Of a DNA stretch of 25,516 bases, positions 1 to 7,642 are shown one piece after another (the first letter of the stretch is position 1; each line of letters begins with the position of its first letter). Origin of the DNA: JAZKFP01 sp040386355 (lineage in GTDB: Bacteria; Pseudomonadota; Gammaproteobacteria; Pseudomonadales; UBA6940). The position numbers and the translations under genes were made by a program. The stretch is taken from the NCBI GenBank assembly GCA_040386355.1, contig JAZKFP010000138.1, forward strand, positions 1 to 25,516, in the 5' to 3' direction. The notes under the pieces were generated by a model, which saw only the letters and a list, made by a program, of their open reading frames with translations, did no database searches and had not been told where the DNA came from.

Positions 1-30
1 AGAAAATAAAACGGATTATAATCTACTAAC

Positions 31-63
31 TTTTAGGAATTCTCATCTGCGTTCGGTATATAC
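31..63. repeat. 33-nt dispersed repeat, inverted partner of 4568-4600
   Basis: These 33 nt match the reverse complement of 4568-4600 with only two mismatches and share the exact core CATCTGCGTTCGGTATATAC. The MITE-like element that starts at 61 lies at the TATA end of this repeat, so the element may have inserted into a pre-existing repeat. The nature of the repeat is unknown. Confidence 0.7.
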
Positions 64-289
64 CCGTAGCGTTTGAAAATTAGGTGTTCATCATGATCTT
101 TTTTTCCACTTACTATGTTAAGACCGCAAGAGCGCGTCACAGCACTCTTGCGTGCGTAAAGCTTTGGCTACGTTGCGTCAAAGCGCCTTGCAAATGAAAA
201 AAAATATTCATGCTTCACCATTTCATTTGTCCGGCCGCTGCCTTTAGTCACGGCGCGCAAAGCGCCCTAATTTTCATTCGCTACGGGTA
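61..289 (+). repeat. MITE-like element, copy 1
   Basis: This is a 229-bp non-coding element with imperfect terminal inverted repeats of about 24 bp. It starts TACCCGTAGCG and ends CGCTACGGGTA, and each end continues inward as TGAAAATTAGG on its own strand. It contains a hairpin made of GCAAGAG and CTCTTGC arms at about 127-152. The whole element is homologous to 7436-7628 (reversed) and to 25393-25516. The outermost TA on each side would suit a TA target duplication as made by IS630/Tc1-type transposases; that is inference. No ORF of note lies inside. It sits downstream of the AsmA-like gene. The 110 bp from 290 to 399 hold nothing I can assign. Confidence 0.8.
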
Positions 290-399
290 GAAAACTTGGA
301 AAAAATTTCTTAGCTAAGTTTATAGGACGTTTATTTAAATGCCCTTTTTTTTACAGGTAATGATGGAGATGATACTATTTACTCAGTTGCCTATGACTT

Positions 400-2646
400 C
401 TAAGGTGCTTTCAAAAAATCACCAAATTTAGATTTCAATTTATCTTCTAATTTATTTTGTACTTTTTCCTCAACTTTCTTTTGTGCTTTTTCAACTTCAA
501 CATTTACTCTTTCTTCGGCTTTTGATTTAAGTGCAGATTTCAAATTATTTTCAATTAATTTTTTAGCACTTTTAGTTTCGATGCTACAGGATGGAATTCC
601 AGTCCAAGATCCCTCACACCGAATTGGCCAATCAATTCCACGTAATTTTGGATTAACCCAATCAGCACGTAAATCCATTAACCCAGATAATACATAATTT
701 TGTTTTTCTAAACTAACTGCTATATCACCTTTTAAAGCAGCATCCGTTAAATCTGCAGCTAATTTTTGAATAGAAATTTCTTTTGCATTAAAAGCTAGAT
801 GCGCAGATATGGTTTTTAATAAAGTTTCTGCACGTGCAATTTTAGGCATCGGCAGTGTACCACTATTAATTAATGGTGTTAGAACCGGGCCTAATTTGCC
901 GAGTGATTCGTATAAACTTTTCTGCATGGATAATCCTTCGATAACACCGTTAGCGATTTGAAGATCAGCAGAACCTTTAACTGATTTCATAAGAGCGTTA
1001 ACAGAATTACCTTGTGCTGTAGTAGCTGCAGTCATTCCTAATAAACCCGACAACCAATAATTATCCGGATTTATTGATTTTTCTTTAGAAATGAATCGCG
1101 CTAACAAATTATCCAACTGAACACCATTAATTTTCTTATTAACCTTCAATTGAGCAGGATTTTGATTAACGTTCAAATCTGCATCAAACGCAATTCCTCC
1201 GCCAAATGTTTCTTTTGTGTTACCAGTGACTTGAATAATTCCATTATTGGCTTTTGCATTTAATGCAACATTATTAGATTCGATACCTTGATATCGAATT
1301 TTTTTAACACTCACATCAATATTAGCTTTTAGATTTTTCAATGTGTCTATTGGAAGAGGAGTATCTGTTTCTTTAGAAATATTTTCTTTAGGGGCACTGA
1401 CTTCTGTTGCATTATCTTTTGGTAAAAAGGCATCAATATCCAAAGTATCAAATTTAACGTTTGCAGTAAGCGTTAACGGCACTGTTTTAGACTGTCCAGA
1501 TGGAAGTTTTGCTTGAGCAAATAAAGAACCAAGCATTTCATTTAAACGTAAGGTTGGAATATTTAATTTAAAATCACTTTTCGCTAAATCTAACGCAATA
1601 TCACCCTGCGTTTGTACATTCATATCAGGCATGCCAGGCGTTTTATACTGAGTCTTCATATCAAATTTTGATTGAACCATTTGATAATCTGCACTAAGCG
1701 AAGAGGTAGCTTTTATATCCGATTTAATACGTGTTTCACCTTGTTTTGCAGTTAACGCAAGCGTCAGCGGGAAAGTACGCTGATCTAGTTTATAGTGATC
1801 GATATTTAATTTTATTGGGTCTACAGTCCATACACTTGCGCTATCACGATAAATTACTCGGCCGTCCGCAAGTGAAAACTTTAAAACATTCTTAGCACTA
1901 TCCATTGCAAATTTTGCATTAGTGAGCATGTTTACTTCAGGAATTTCGGGAGTTTTATACACTGTTTTGAGTAACATTTCTGAACGAATAATTTGGTAAT
2001 CTGGACTGATTGATAATGTACCTTTGATTTCTGCTTGAATTTGAGTTTCTGCTTCTTTAATTAGAATCGAAAGTTTTAACGGAAAGGGTTGACCGTCTAA
2101 TTTAAAATGATCGATATTTAAATTAATTGGATCTAAACGATACGTAGTAGGACCATCTTGATAAAGCACACGAGCGTTTACCAATCTAAAATTTTGTAAT
2201 TCAAGTGCAAGTGGTTTTGTATCAGTACTGGTTTTTTTATCTTCTTCAGTTTTACTTTTTGCTGATAGTTGTTCAATTAATGAAGACCAATTGCTTTGTT
2301 CACCTTGCTGAATCCAAGTTAATTCTGGTTTTTCAAAGCTGATATTTTCGATATCAACTTGGCGTTTTAAAAGAGGTAATAATGATAAAGAAGCAGAAGC
2401 AGTGTCGGTAGAAAATAAAGGTTCGCCTTTTTCATTTTTAGCGCTTATCGTTTCTAATGATAATCCCAACGAAGGCCAGATAGATAAACCAATTTTTTCA
2501 ATTTTTAACTGAGTTTTATAATCTTTAAGCGCCAATTTTTCAATACGTTGGCGAATTTGATCAAAATCTAATGTCATAATTAAGACGATAGCTGCAATAA
2601 AAACAATCGAAATAATACCTAAAATCCATTTCAAAGCTGTTTTCAT
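400..2646 (-). CDS. AsmA family protein
   Basis: A 748-residue AsmA-like protein. The N-terminus has one membrane anchor (about residues 7-25), typical of inner-membrane AsmA/TamB-type proteins that project a long beta-rich body into the periplasm and are linked to phospholipid transport and outer-membrane assembly. The start ATG at 2646 is preceded by GGAG at a good distance. Residues about 157-259 and 260-363 are a tandem duplication with a 104-residue offset, both containing a DPI-LNIDH-KLD motif. The far C-terminus (about 695-745) is rich in Lys and Glu and likely helical or coiled coil. The gene lies 76 bp downstream of the acyl-CoA synthetase on the same strand and may be cotranscribed with it. 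The family call is by overall architecture and C-terminal similarity; the cellular role in this organism is inferred. Confidence 0.85.
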   Translation of the reverse strand: MKTALKWILGIISIVFIAAIVLIMTLDFDQIRQRIEKLALKDYKTQLKIEKIGLSIWPSLGLSLETISAKNEKGEPLFSTDTASASLSLLPLLKRQVDIENISFEKPELTWIQQGEQSNWSSLIEQLSAKSKTEEDKKTSTDTKPLALELQNFRLVNARVLYQDGPTTYRLDPINLNIDHFKLDGQPFPLKLSILIKEAETQIQAEIKGTLSISPDYQIIRSEMLLKTVYKTPEIPEVNMLTNAKFAMDSAKNVLKFSLADGRVIYRDSASVWTVDPIKLNIDHYKLDQRTFPLTLALTAKQGETRIKSDIKATSSLSADYQMVQSKFDMKTQYKTPGMPDMNVQTQGDIALDLAKSDFKLNIPTLRLNEMLGSLFAQAKLPSGQSKTVPLTLTANVKFDTLDIDAFLPKDNATEVSAPKENISKETDTPLPIDTLKNLKANIDVSVKKIRYQGIESNNVALNAKANNGIIQVTGNTKETFGGGIAFDADLNVNQNPAQLKVNKKINGVQLDNLLARFISKEKSINPDNYWLSGLLGMTAATTAQGNSVNALMKSVKGSADLQIANGVIEGLSMQKSLYESLGKLGPVLTPLINSGTLPMPKIARAETLLKTISAHLAFNAKEISIQKLAADLTDAALKGDIAVSLEKQNYVLSGLMDLRADWVNPKLRGIDWPIRCEGSWTGIPSCSIETKSAKKLIENNLKSALKSKAEERVNVEVEKAQKKVEEKVQNKLEDKLKSKFGDFLKAP
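1558..2178 (-). repeat. intragenic tandem duplication in the AsmA-like gene
   Basis: Two successive units of about 312 bp encode residues about 157-259 and 260-363. The repeat is visible in protein (YRLDPINLNIDHFKLD versus WTVDPIKLNIDHYKLD) and in DNA: the two stretches starting GATCGATATTTAA near 2109 and GATCGATATTTAA near 1798 lie about 312 bp apart. The divergence between units shows the duplication is not recent. Confidence 0.8.
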
Positions 2647-2722
2647 GCGAGTTGCTCCATCTAATAAAATACGCTCGTTTCGGATTCGTAATCTGGATTA
2701 AAGTTCCACTATGTAATTTTTT

Positions 2723-4555
2723 TTAAAGTTGCATTTCTCCAGAAATAATTTGTTCATACATCGTTTGATCTAATATCACATATCCTATTTGAGGACGTAA
2801 AACTAAAATGCTCTCTAATACTTTACGTAAATCATAAGCTTCATCTTGCAATTTAGTTTTAACGTATTTGAAAGTGCTAGTAGTTGATAAGCTGGATTGA
2901 ATTCTGAGAAATAGAGGTATTGCATAACCTGGTAATTTTGCTTTAAGAAAATCATAGAGTTCATCAATTTCAATAGCGTCAAATGTTAAACCTGGTTCTA
3001 GCGTAATAGCAGCCATTCCAGCGCGACCTTCGGTTTTAGGTATTTCTACACCGTACACCACAGCTTCACGAATTAAAGGAAATTCCACTAAAATATTTTC
3101 AACTTCCATCGTTGAAACATTTTCACCTTTCCAACGAAACGTATCGCCAATTCGATCTACGAATTGAGCATGTCGCCAACCTAAATCACGCAATAAATCG
3201 CCAGTATTAAACCAACGGTCTCCTGATTCAAAAGCGTTTTTAACAATAACTTTTTCGGTTTGTCGTTTTTCGGTATAACCATCAAGTGGATCACGATCAT
3301 TAATTTGACTAATTAATAATCCAACTTCACCTTGACGCACGCGTTCAACACGTCCTTTTACGTTGCGAATCGGTTCATCGGTATCACGATTGTATTTAAC
3401 GATAGCGTATCGATTGGGGGAAAATCCTACCGTGTTATCAAAATTAAAAAGATTGGTAAATCCAATATTTCCGTCGGACGCGCCATAAAATTCGTATACT
3501 TCTTGGATATTAAATCGTTGTTTAAACCCACTCCATAAATAAGGACGCAAACCATTGCCAATCATTTTAGTAACTGGATGATCTCGATCACGCAAGTCTT
3601 CTGGTTGACTAATTAAATATCGACATAATTCACCAATATATGCAATACACGTTGCATGGTATTGCTTTGCATCCAACCAAAATTTTGAAGCACTGAATTT
3701 TCTACGAATCGCAAATCCAGAAGCGCCTGCTAATACGGCACTCCAACATACGCACAATGCAGTAGAATGATATAAAGGCAAAGCACAGTACAGTACATCG
3801 TTTTGATTTAAGGTTAATGTGATTTTACCGATGCCACCGTATAGTTTTATCCATCGACCATGGCTAAAAATACCGGCTTTCGGTAAACCCGTAGTGCCAG
3901 AAGTATAAATATAAAAACAAGCGTCATGACTATAAATTGTTTTAGACGAATCTGGATTGTGTGCAGGAAATTCACGAATAATTTGTGCTATAGGCAAATA
4001 ATTCTTTGGACACGTGCCTGGATCAAGATATGTATTATGATCGGGTAAATAGGCTTCTTTTCTTTCCTGACTTCTTAACGATTCTCGAATCGATTCATAC
4101 ACGTCAAGTAATTCGGCTCCAACAATAATTAATTTAGGTTCTACTAATTGAATACTGTGACGTAAGCTATCACCTGTTAGGTGTGTATTAACCATCGCAG
4201 ACACTGCGCCAAGTTTTGCAATACCAGCAGCATAAGCTAATAATTCAGGACGATTTTCAATAAATAAAACAATTGTGTCGCCTTTTTTAATACCGAGCGA
4301 TCTCAGTGCATGCGCAACTTGGTTTGTCCAACGATTAAACATGTCGTAAGACAACCGTACATTGCGATATAAAATTGCAATACCATTTGGATTTCTTTCG
4401 GTTGCATTTTCTAAACACAAACCAATGCCCATTGGAGTTGATTTATCTTGCAAACGTAAGAGTCGTGTACCTTCAATAATACTAGGCAGTTTTTTTATTA
4501 ACTTAGGTAAATGACTTACCAAATCTTGAAATTGAATAATATCTTTGTTAGACAA
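2723..4555 (-). CDS. Very-long-chain acyl-CoA synthetase (FATP/ACSVL type)
   Basis: A 610-residue AMP-forming ligase that should activate long or very long fatty acids to acyl-CoA. Visible motifs are the ATP-binding loop YTSGTTGLPK (about 217-226), YEFYGASDGN (355-363), TGDLLRDLGW (451-460), and the FATP/VLCS signature DRIGDTFRWKGENVST (467-482) followed by TEV-like MEVEN. Length fits bacterial members of the family annotated as long-chain-acyl-CoA synthetase. The start is TTG at 4555, supported by GGAG eight bases upstream; the next in-frame ATG (residue 42) would cut conserved N-terminal sequence. It could supply acyl-CoA to lipid pathways, possibly including the beta-lactone cluster 10 kb away, but nothing in the sequence ties them. 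The upstream gap to 4812 contains two repeats. Confidence 0.9.
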   Translation of the reverse strand: MSNKDIIQFQDLVSHLPKLIKKLPSIIEGTRLLRLQDKSTPMGIGLCLENATERNPNGIAILYRNVRLSYDMFNRWTNQVAHALRSLGIKKGDTIVLFIENRPELLAYAAGIAKLGAVSAMVNTHLTGDSLRHSIQLVEPKLIIVGAELLDVYESIRESLRSQERKEAYLPDHNTYLDPGTCPKNYLPIAQIIREFPAHNPDSSKTIYSHDACFYIYTSGTTGLPKAGIFSHGRWIKLYGGIGKITLTLNQNDVLYCALPLYHSTALCVCWSAVLAGASGFAIRRKFSASKFWLDAKQYHATCIAYIGELCRYLISQPEDLRDRDHPVTKMIGNGLRPYLWSGFKQRFNIQEVYEFYGASDGNIGFTNLFNFDNTVGFSPNRYAIVKYNRDTDEPIRNVKGRVERVRQGEVGLLISQINDRDPLDGYTEKRQTEKVIVKNAFESGDRWFNTGDLLRDLGWRHAQFVDRIGDTFRWKGENVSTMEVENILVEFPLIREAVVYGVEIPKTEGRAGMAAITLEPGLTFDAIEIDELYDFLKAKLPGYAIPLFLRIQSSLSTTSTFKYVKTKLQDEAYDLRKVLESILVLRPQIGYVILDQTMYEQIISGEMQL

Positions 4556-4567
4556 GATAATTGCTCC

Positions 4568-4600
4568 GTATATACCGAACGCAGATGAAATTTCCTAAAA
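4568..4600. repeat. 33-nt dispersed repeat, inverted partner of 31-63
   Basis: Reverse complement of 31-63 with two mismatches. It ends next to the GGAG that serves the acyl-CoA synthetase, so it is part of that gene's 5' leader. Confidence 0.7.
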
Positions 4601-4644
4601 CACGCTCCTAATGTTTCATTAGAAATAAGCAGCGTTCAACACGA

Positions 4645-4735
4645 GCGAAAGGTGTTTCGCCCCTATAAAAAATCATTACTTTTTTAAAAATACATGAATC
4701 TTTGCTGATTATCGTAGGGGCGAAACATCTTTCGC
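4645..4735. repeat. Inverted repeat with 21-nt arms (palindromic intergenic element)
   Basis: Arms at 4645-4665 and 4715-4735 are reverse complements with one mismatch; the shared core is TAGGGGCGAAACA. The spacer is 49 nt and AT rich. It lies in the 257-bp gap between the DUF3108 gene and the acyl-CoA synthetase. It could fold in RNA, but the long spacer and lack of a U tract argue against a simple terminator; a REP/MITE-type element is more likely. Confidence 0.7.
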
Positions 4736-4812
4736 CTGCCTGTATTTTCCATGATTCATGAGGCATTTCAGCATAGAAAACCAATCTGTGTTTGTTGTAT
4801 TTAAAATGGGAA

Positions 4813-5613
4813 TTACGGTGTTTTAAACGTTTTCAATTTTAAAGTGAACGTTTGATTATTATTAATTTGTTGCATTTGGATAAGTTGATGATCTAATTCT
4901 GGTGCAAACCACATAATAGTTTGTCGTTTAGAATCCTTTTCAGCGATGCGTTCAACTTTAATTGCGTTATAGCTTCCTACGGGTGCAGAAATTTTTTCTT
5001 CACCAACCACTTTAAAAGCATGTGGTTTTAATGAGCCACGATCTACTATTAAAATCTCGACGTCTTTTTTGTCTTGAGCAATTTGACATTGCAGCATTAA
5101 AGTTTCAGTTAACCGATCAATAGGAATAACCGTGTCATAACGTACGCTATTAACTTTTTTATTTTCTTCAAAATCTACCCGTTGATCATTAATATGAAAA
5201 TATTGTCGATAACGACGGTCTTTGCCAACACCCGTTCGATCGTAGCGATAACTAATAGGCTTAATTCCTTTATCCCACTCAAACTCTGCCACTTCTTTAG
5301 TACTCAGAAATACTGAACTGGACGTTAATTCCAATCGATAACGATTGGTATCAATTTTTTTTAGTGTGCGTTTACCGCCGCCCCCAAAAGGTACGCCGCT
5401 GGCTTTAATTTCATATTCTGCACTAAACGATTGGGTATAACAGGAATTATCAAATTTTTTAGTTTCGGAAGAATTTTTATTACCATCTGTTTCTGCGAAT
5501 GCTGAAGTGCCTAATAATAAAAAGATTGAAGTAGGCGCTATTTTTTTTAAAAAATTAGATAAGTTTAATCCTGAGTAAAAAGAATTTTTTATTGAATAAA
5601 TGGTTGTTCGCAT
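4813..5613 (-). CDS. DUF3108 family exported protein
   Basis: A protein of 266 residues, exported: a hydrophobic stretch ends in LLLGTSAFA just before ETDGN, giving a likely signal peptidase site around residue 40. The mature part has features of DUF3108: a segment beginning FSAEYEIKASGVPFG, the strand KRTLKKIDTNRYRLELTSSSVFLSTKEVAEFEW, and a C-terminal FAPELDHQLIQMQQ. Members are periplasmic or outer-membrane-associated beta-rich proteins of uncertain function, often found beside purN in gammaproteobacteria. I chose the ATG at 5613 because GGAG lies six bases upstream; an ATG at 5625 is also possible and adds four residues. The 5' end overlaps the end of purN by about 25 bp, so the two are translationally coupled in one operon with purM. 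Confidence 0.85.
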   Translation of the reverse strand: MRTTIYSIKNSFYSGLNLSNFLKKIAPTSIFLLLGTSAFAETDGNKNSSETKKFDNSCYTQSFSAEYEIKASGVPFGGGGKRTLKKIDTNRYRLELTSSSVFLSTKEVAEFEWDKGIKPISYRYDRTGVGKDRRYRQYFHINDQRVDFEENKKVNSVRYDTVIPIDRLTETLMLQCQIAQDKKDVEILIVDRGSLKPHAFKVVGEEKISAPVGSYNAIKVERIAEKDSKRQTIMWFAPELDHQLIQMQQINNNQTFTLKLKTFKTP

Positions 5614-6290
5614 ACCTCTCTCCATGCTTGATCCAATGCGGGAATATCCATAACAACGCCATTATTAAGCGATTGTCCTCGAAATAAAAGCGTAGGTTGT
5701 ATTTGAAAATCTTTTCGTGCAAGCCAAGTTAGTGTTAAAGGGTAAAGTTGGCGCTCACGTTCTTGTACGCGTTGCCTTAACGAAATTTCATTATCGTTTG
5801 TGTAAACAGGAATTTGGACTTGGGCAAGTATAGGGCCATGATCCAGTTCTGGGGTAACTATATGCACGGTTGAACCATGAACTGCATCCCTTGCTTCTAA
5901 AACTCGGCGATGTGTATTCAATCCTTTGTATTTTGGTAAAAGCGAAGGATGAATATTTAAAATTTTATGTGGAAAACGCGCAATAAATTCCGCACTTAAA
6001 ATTCGCATAAATCCAGCTAGCACAATCCAATCGGGTTGTTGTGCTTCAATGGCATCAGCCAATGTTCGATCAAAATCACTTCGATTGGAAAATTTTTTAT
6101 GCGGAATACACTGCGTTGGAATTCCTAATTTTTCTGCGTGCATTAATCCTTCGGCACTAGGTTCATTGGAAATAACTGCAATAATACGCATCGGTAGATG
6201 ATACGTATTAATAGCTTCTGCAATCGCTTGAAAGGTTGAGCCACGACCCGATAATAAAACGAGCATAGAGTCGACTGACTTCATGCCCAT
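5589..6290 (-). CDS. purN: Phosphoribosylglycinamide formyltransferase
   Basis: A cytoplasmic enzyme transferring a formyl group from 10-formyl-tetrahydrofolate to GAR, the third step of de novo purine synthesis. It has 233 residues, slightly longer than E. coli PurN. The GAR-binding loop SGRGSTFQA is at about 14-22. The catalytic Asn, His and Asp are seen as N112 and H114 in LNIHPSLLPKYKGL and D150 in PELDHGPI. The ATG at 6290 has GAGG four bases upstream and lies inside the last codons of purM (10-bp overlap), indicating translational coupling. It is the housekeeping enzyme and not the amino-acid formyltransferase (LstF) of lipstatin clusters. Confidence 0.97.
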   Translation of the reverse strand: MGMKSVDSMLVLLSGRGSTFQAIAEAINTYHLPMRIIAVISNEPSAEGLMHAEKLGIPTQCIPHKKFSNRSDFDRTLADAIEAQQPDWIVLAGFMRILSAEFIARFPHKILNIHPSLLPKYKGLNTHRRVLEARDAVHGSTVHIVTPELDHGPILAQVQIPVYTNDNEISLRQRVQERERQLYPLTLTWLARKDFQIQPTLLFRGQSLNNGVVMDIPALDQAWREVCEQPFIQ

Positions 6291-7303
6291 TGCACCTCAT
6301 TCGTTTCACTATTTATAATTTCCCCTAAATTCCAAGCCGTATGTTCGTGTTGATTAATATGCTCAATGATTGCTGCTGCATCTTGTTGTGGCACACAAAT
6401 AACTAAGCCAACACCACAATTAAAGGTTCGCAACATTTCTGCATCAGCAACTTGACCTTGCTGTTGTAGCCATTGAAAAATATTCGGCCACTGCCAAGAT
6501 TGAATTTTTGCTGCAGTAGAAGCAGGTAACATGCGTGGTAAGTTTTCTGAAATACCACCACCTGTAATATGCGCTAATCCATGTAGTTTAAATTTCTTTT
6601 GCAGTGCACGAATAAGTTTGACGTAAATTGCAGTAGGCTCTAATAAATGATCAAGAATAAGGCGATTATCCAGTTGGATATTTTTAATGTCAGTTGAGCG
6701 TTCTAATATTTTGCGAATTAATGAATATCCATTGGAATGTGGGCCACTGGAAGCAATCGCAATAAGTGCATCGCCCGGTTTAATCAATTGACCATTAATT
6801 ACTTCAGTTTTTTCAACCACACCTACACAAAATCCTGCTAAATCAAAATCACGATTTTGATACAAGCCCGGCATTTCTGCGGTTTCACCGCCGACTAATG
6901 CACAACCCGATTGTCGACAACCTTCTGCAATACCGCTAATCACTGTGGTTGCTAGTTCCACATCTAAATGACCTGTTGCGTAATAATCTAAAAACAATAA
7001 AGGCTCAGCGCCACAGGTAATTAAATCGTTGACACACATCGCAACTAAATCAATTCCAATCTGCTCACACCGTTGATGATCTAAAGCAAGCCGTAATTTT
7101 GTACCAACACCATCGGTACAACTAACTAAAATAGGTTCTTTATAACCTTGCGGAATGGCAGTAAGTGCACTAAACCCTCCAAGATTACCAAGCACTTCAG
7201 GACGATGAGTGGATTTAGCAAGAGGGGCAATACGTTTGACCAAGGCATTACCAGCGTCAATATCAACACCAGCATCTCGATAGGTTAGAGCGTCTTGGGT
7301 CAT
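6281..7303 (-). CDS. purM: Phosphoribosylformylglycinamidine cyclo-ligase (AIR synthetase)
   Basis: A 340-residue enzyme making aminoimidazole ribonucleotide from FGAM with ATP, the fifth step of purine synthesis. It starts TYRDAGVDIDAGNALV, characteristic of PurM, and carries the conserved SCTDGVGTKLRLA, VGGETAEMPG, SSGPHSNGYSLIRK and HITGGGISENLPR motifs. Length agrees with E. coli PurM. The ATG at 7303 has AGAGG seven bases upstream. It is the first gene of a purM-purN-DUF3108 minus-strand operon. I see no convincing PurR operator upstream. Confidence 0.98.
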   Translation of the reverse strand: MTQDALTYRDAGVDIDAGNALVKRIAPLAKSTHRPEVLGNLGGFSALTAIPQGYKEPILVSCTDGVGTKLRLALDHQRCEQIGIDLVAMCVNDLITCGAEPLLFLDYYATGHLDVELATTVISGIAEGCRQSGCALVGGETAEMPGLYQNRDFDLAGFCVGVVEKTEVINGQLIKPGDALIAIASSGPHSNGYSLIRKILERSTDIKNIQLDNRLILDHLLEPTAIYVKLIRALQKKFKLHGLAHITGGGISENLPRMLPASTAAKIQSWQWPNIFQWLQQQGQVADAEMLRTFNCGVGLVICVPQQDAAAIIEHINQHEHTAWNLGEIINSETNEVQWA

Positions 7304-7353
7304 GAACAGGCCTCTTTTATGAGTCGGAATGAATAGGACTTTTAAGGCATCGG

Positions 7354-7359
7354 ATTATA
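7354..7359 (-). promoter_or_regulatory. Possible -10 box of the purM operon
   Basis: The minus strand reads TATAAT here, about 50 bp before the purM start. A good -35 at the right spacing is not evident, so this is only a candidate. Confidence 0.35.
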
Positions 7360-7435
7360 ACGATAACTTGAGTCGCTCTGCTATCGGGCGAAGTGTCTAC
7401 ACTCTAAACAAACAACAATGAAATTCATTTTTCTA

Positions 7436-7628
7436 TATCCGTAGCGTTTGAAAAGTAGGTCAAGCGTAGCGGTGCAGCATGAAGATTTTTTTACAATCGC
7501 AAGGTGCCTTGACGCTGCGTAGCCAAAGCCTTACGCACGCGAGAGTGCTGTGACGCACTCTTGCAGTCTTAACACTGCGAGTCGGAAAAAGATCATGATG
7601 AAAACCTAATTTTCAAATGCTACGGGTT
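7436..7628 (-). repeat. MITE-like element, copy 2 (reversed relative to copy 1)
   Basis: This element is about 193 bp. Its reverse complement aligns with copy 1 from end to end (AAAATTAGG then a TCATGATCTT block, a hairpin with GCAAGAGTGC and GCACTCT arms, then the GGCTACG-GCGTCAA block). Terminal inverted repeats are TATCCGTAGCG and GCTACGGGT. It fills most of the space between divergent purM and the sensor kinase gene and ends 14 bp before the kinase start codon. Confidence 0.8.
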
Positions 7629-7634
7629 TATAAT
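7629..7634 (+). promoter_or_regulatory. Possible -10 box at the junction of the repeat and the kinase gene
   Basis: A perfect TATAAT lies directly after the MITE-like element and eight bases before the GTG start at 7643. If used, transcription would begin at or next to the start codon and give a nearly leaderless mRNA. No good -35 is seen at 16-18 bp, so confidence is low. Confidence 0.3.
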
Positions 7635-7642
7635 GGTGAAGC

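Noticed and set aside
61..289. CRISPR-like or rRNA/tRNA nature of the GC-richer intergenic blocks at 61-289, 7436-7628 and 25393-25516
   Set aside because: They are single dispersed elements with terminal inverted repeats, no regular spacing, and no tRNA cloverleaf or rRNA motif.
325..401. Short plus-strand frame ending FTGNDGDDTIYSVAYDF, resembling a calcium-binding repeat fragment
   Set aside because: An upstream stop limits it to about 25 codons with no start signal; too short to separate from chance.
5589..6290. A formyltransferase in the same window as a lipstatin-like operon, possibly LstF
   Set aside because: Sequence motifs and coupling to purM show it is the purine enzyme PurN; it is 9 kb away, and lipstatin's formyltransferase is of the methionyl-tRNA formyltransferase type.
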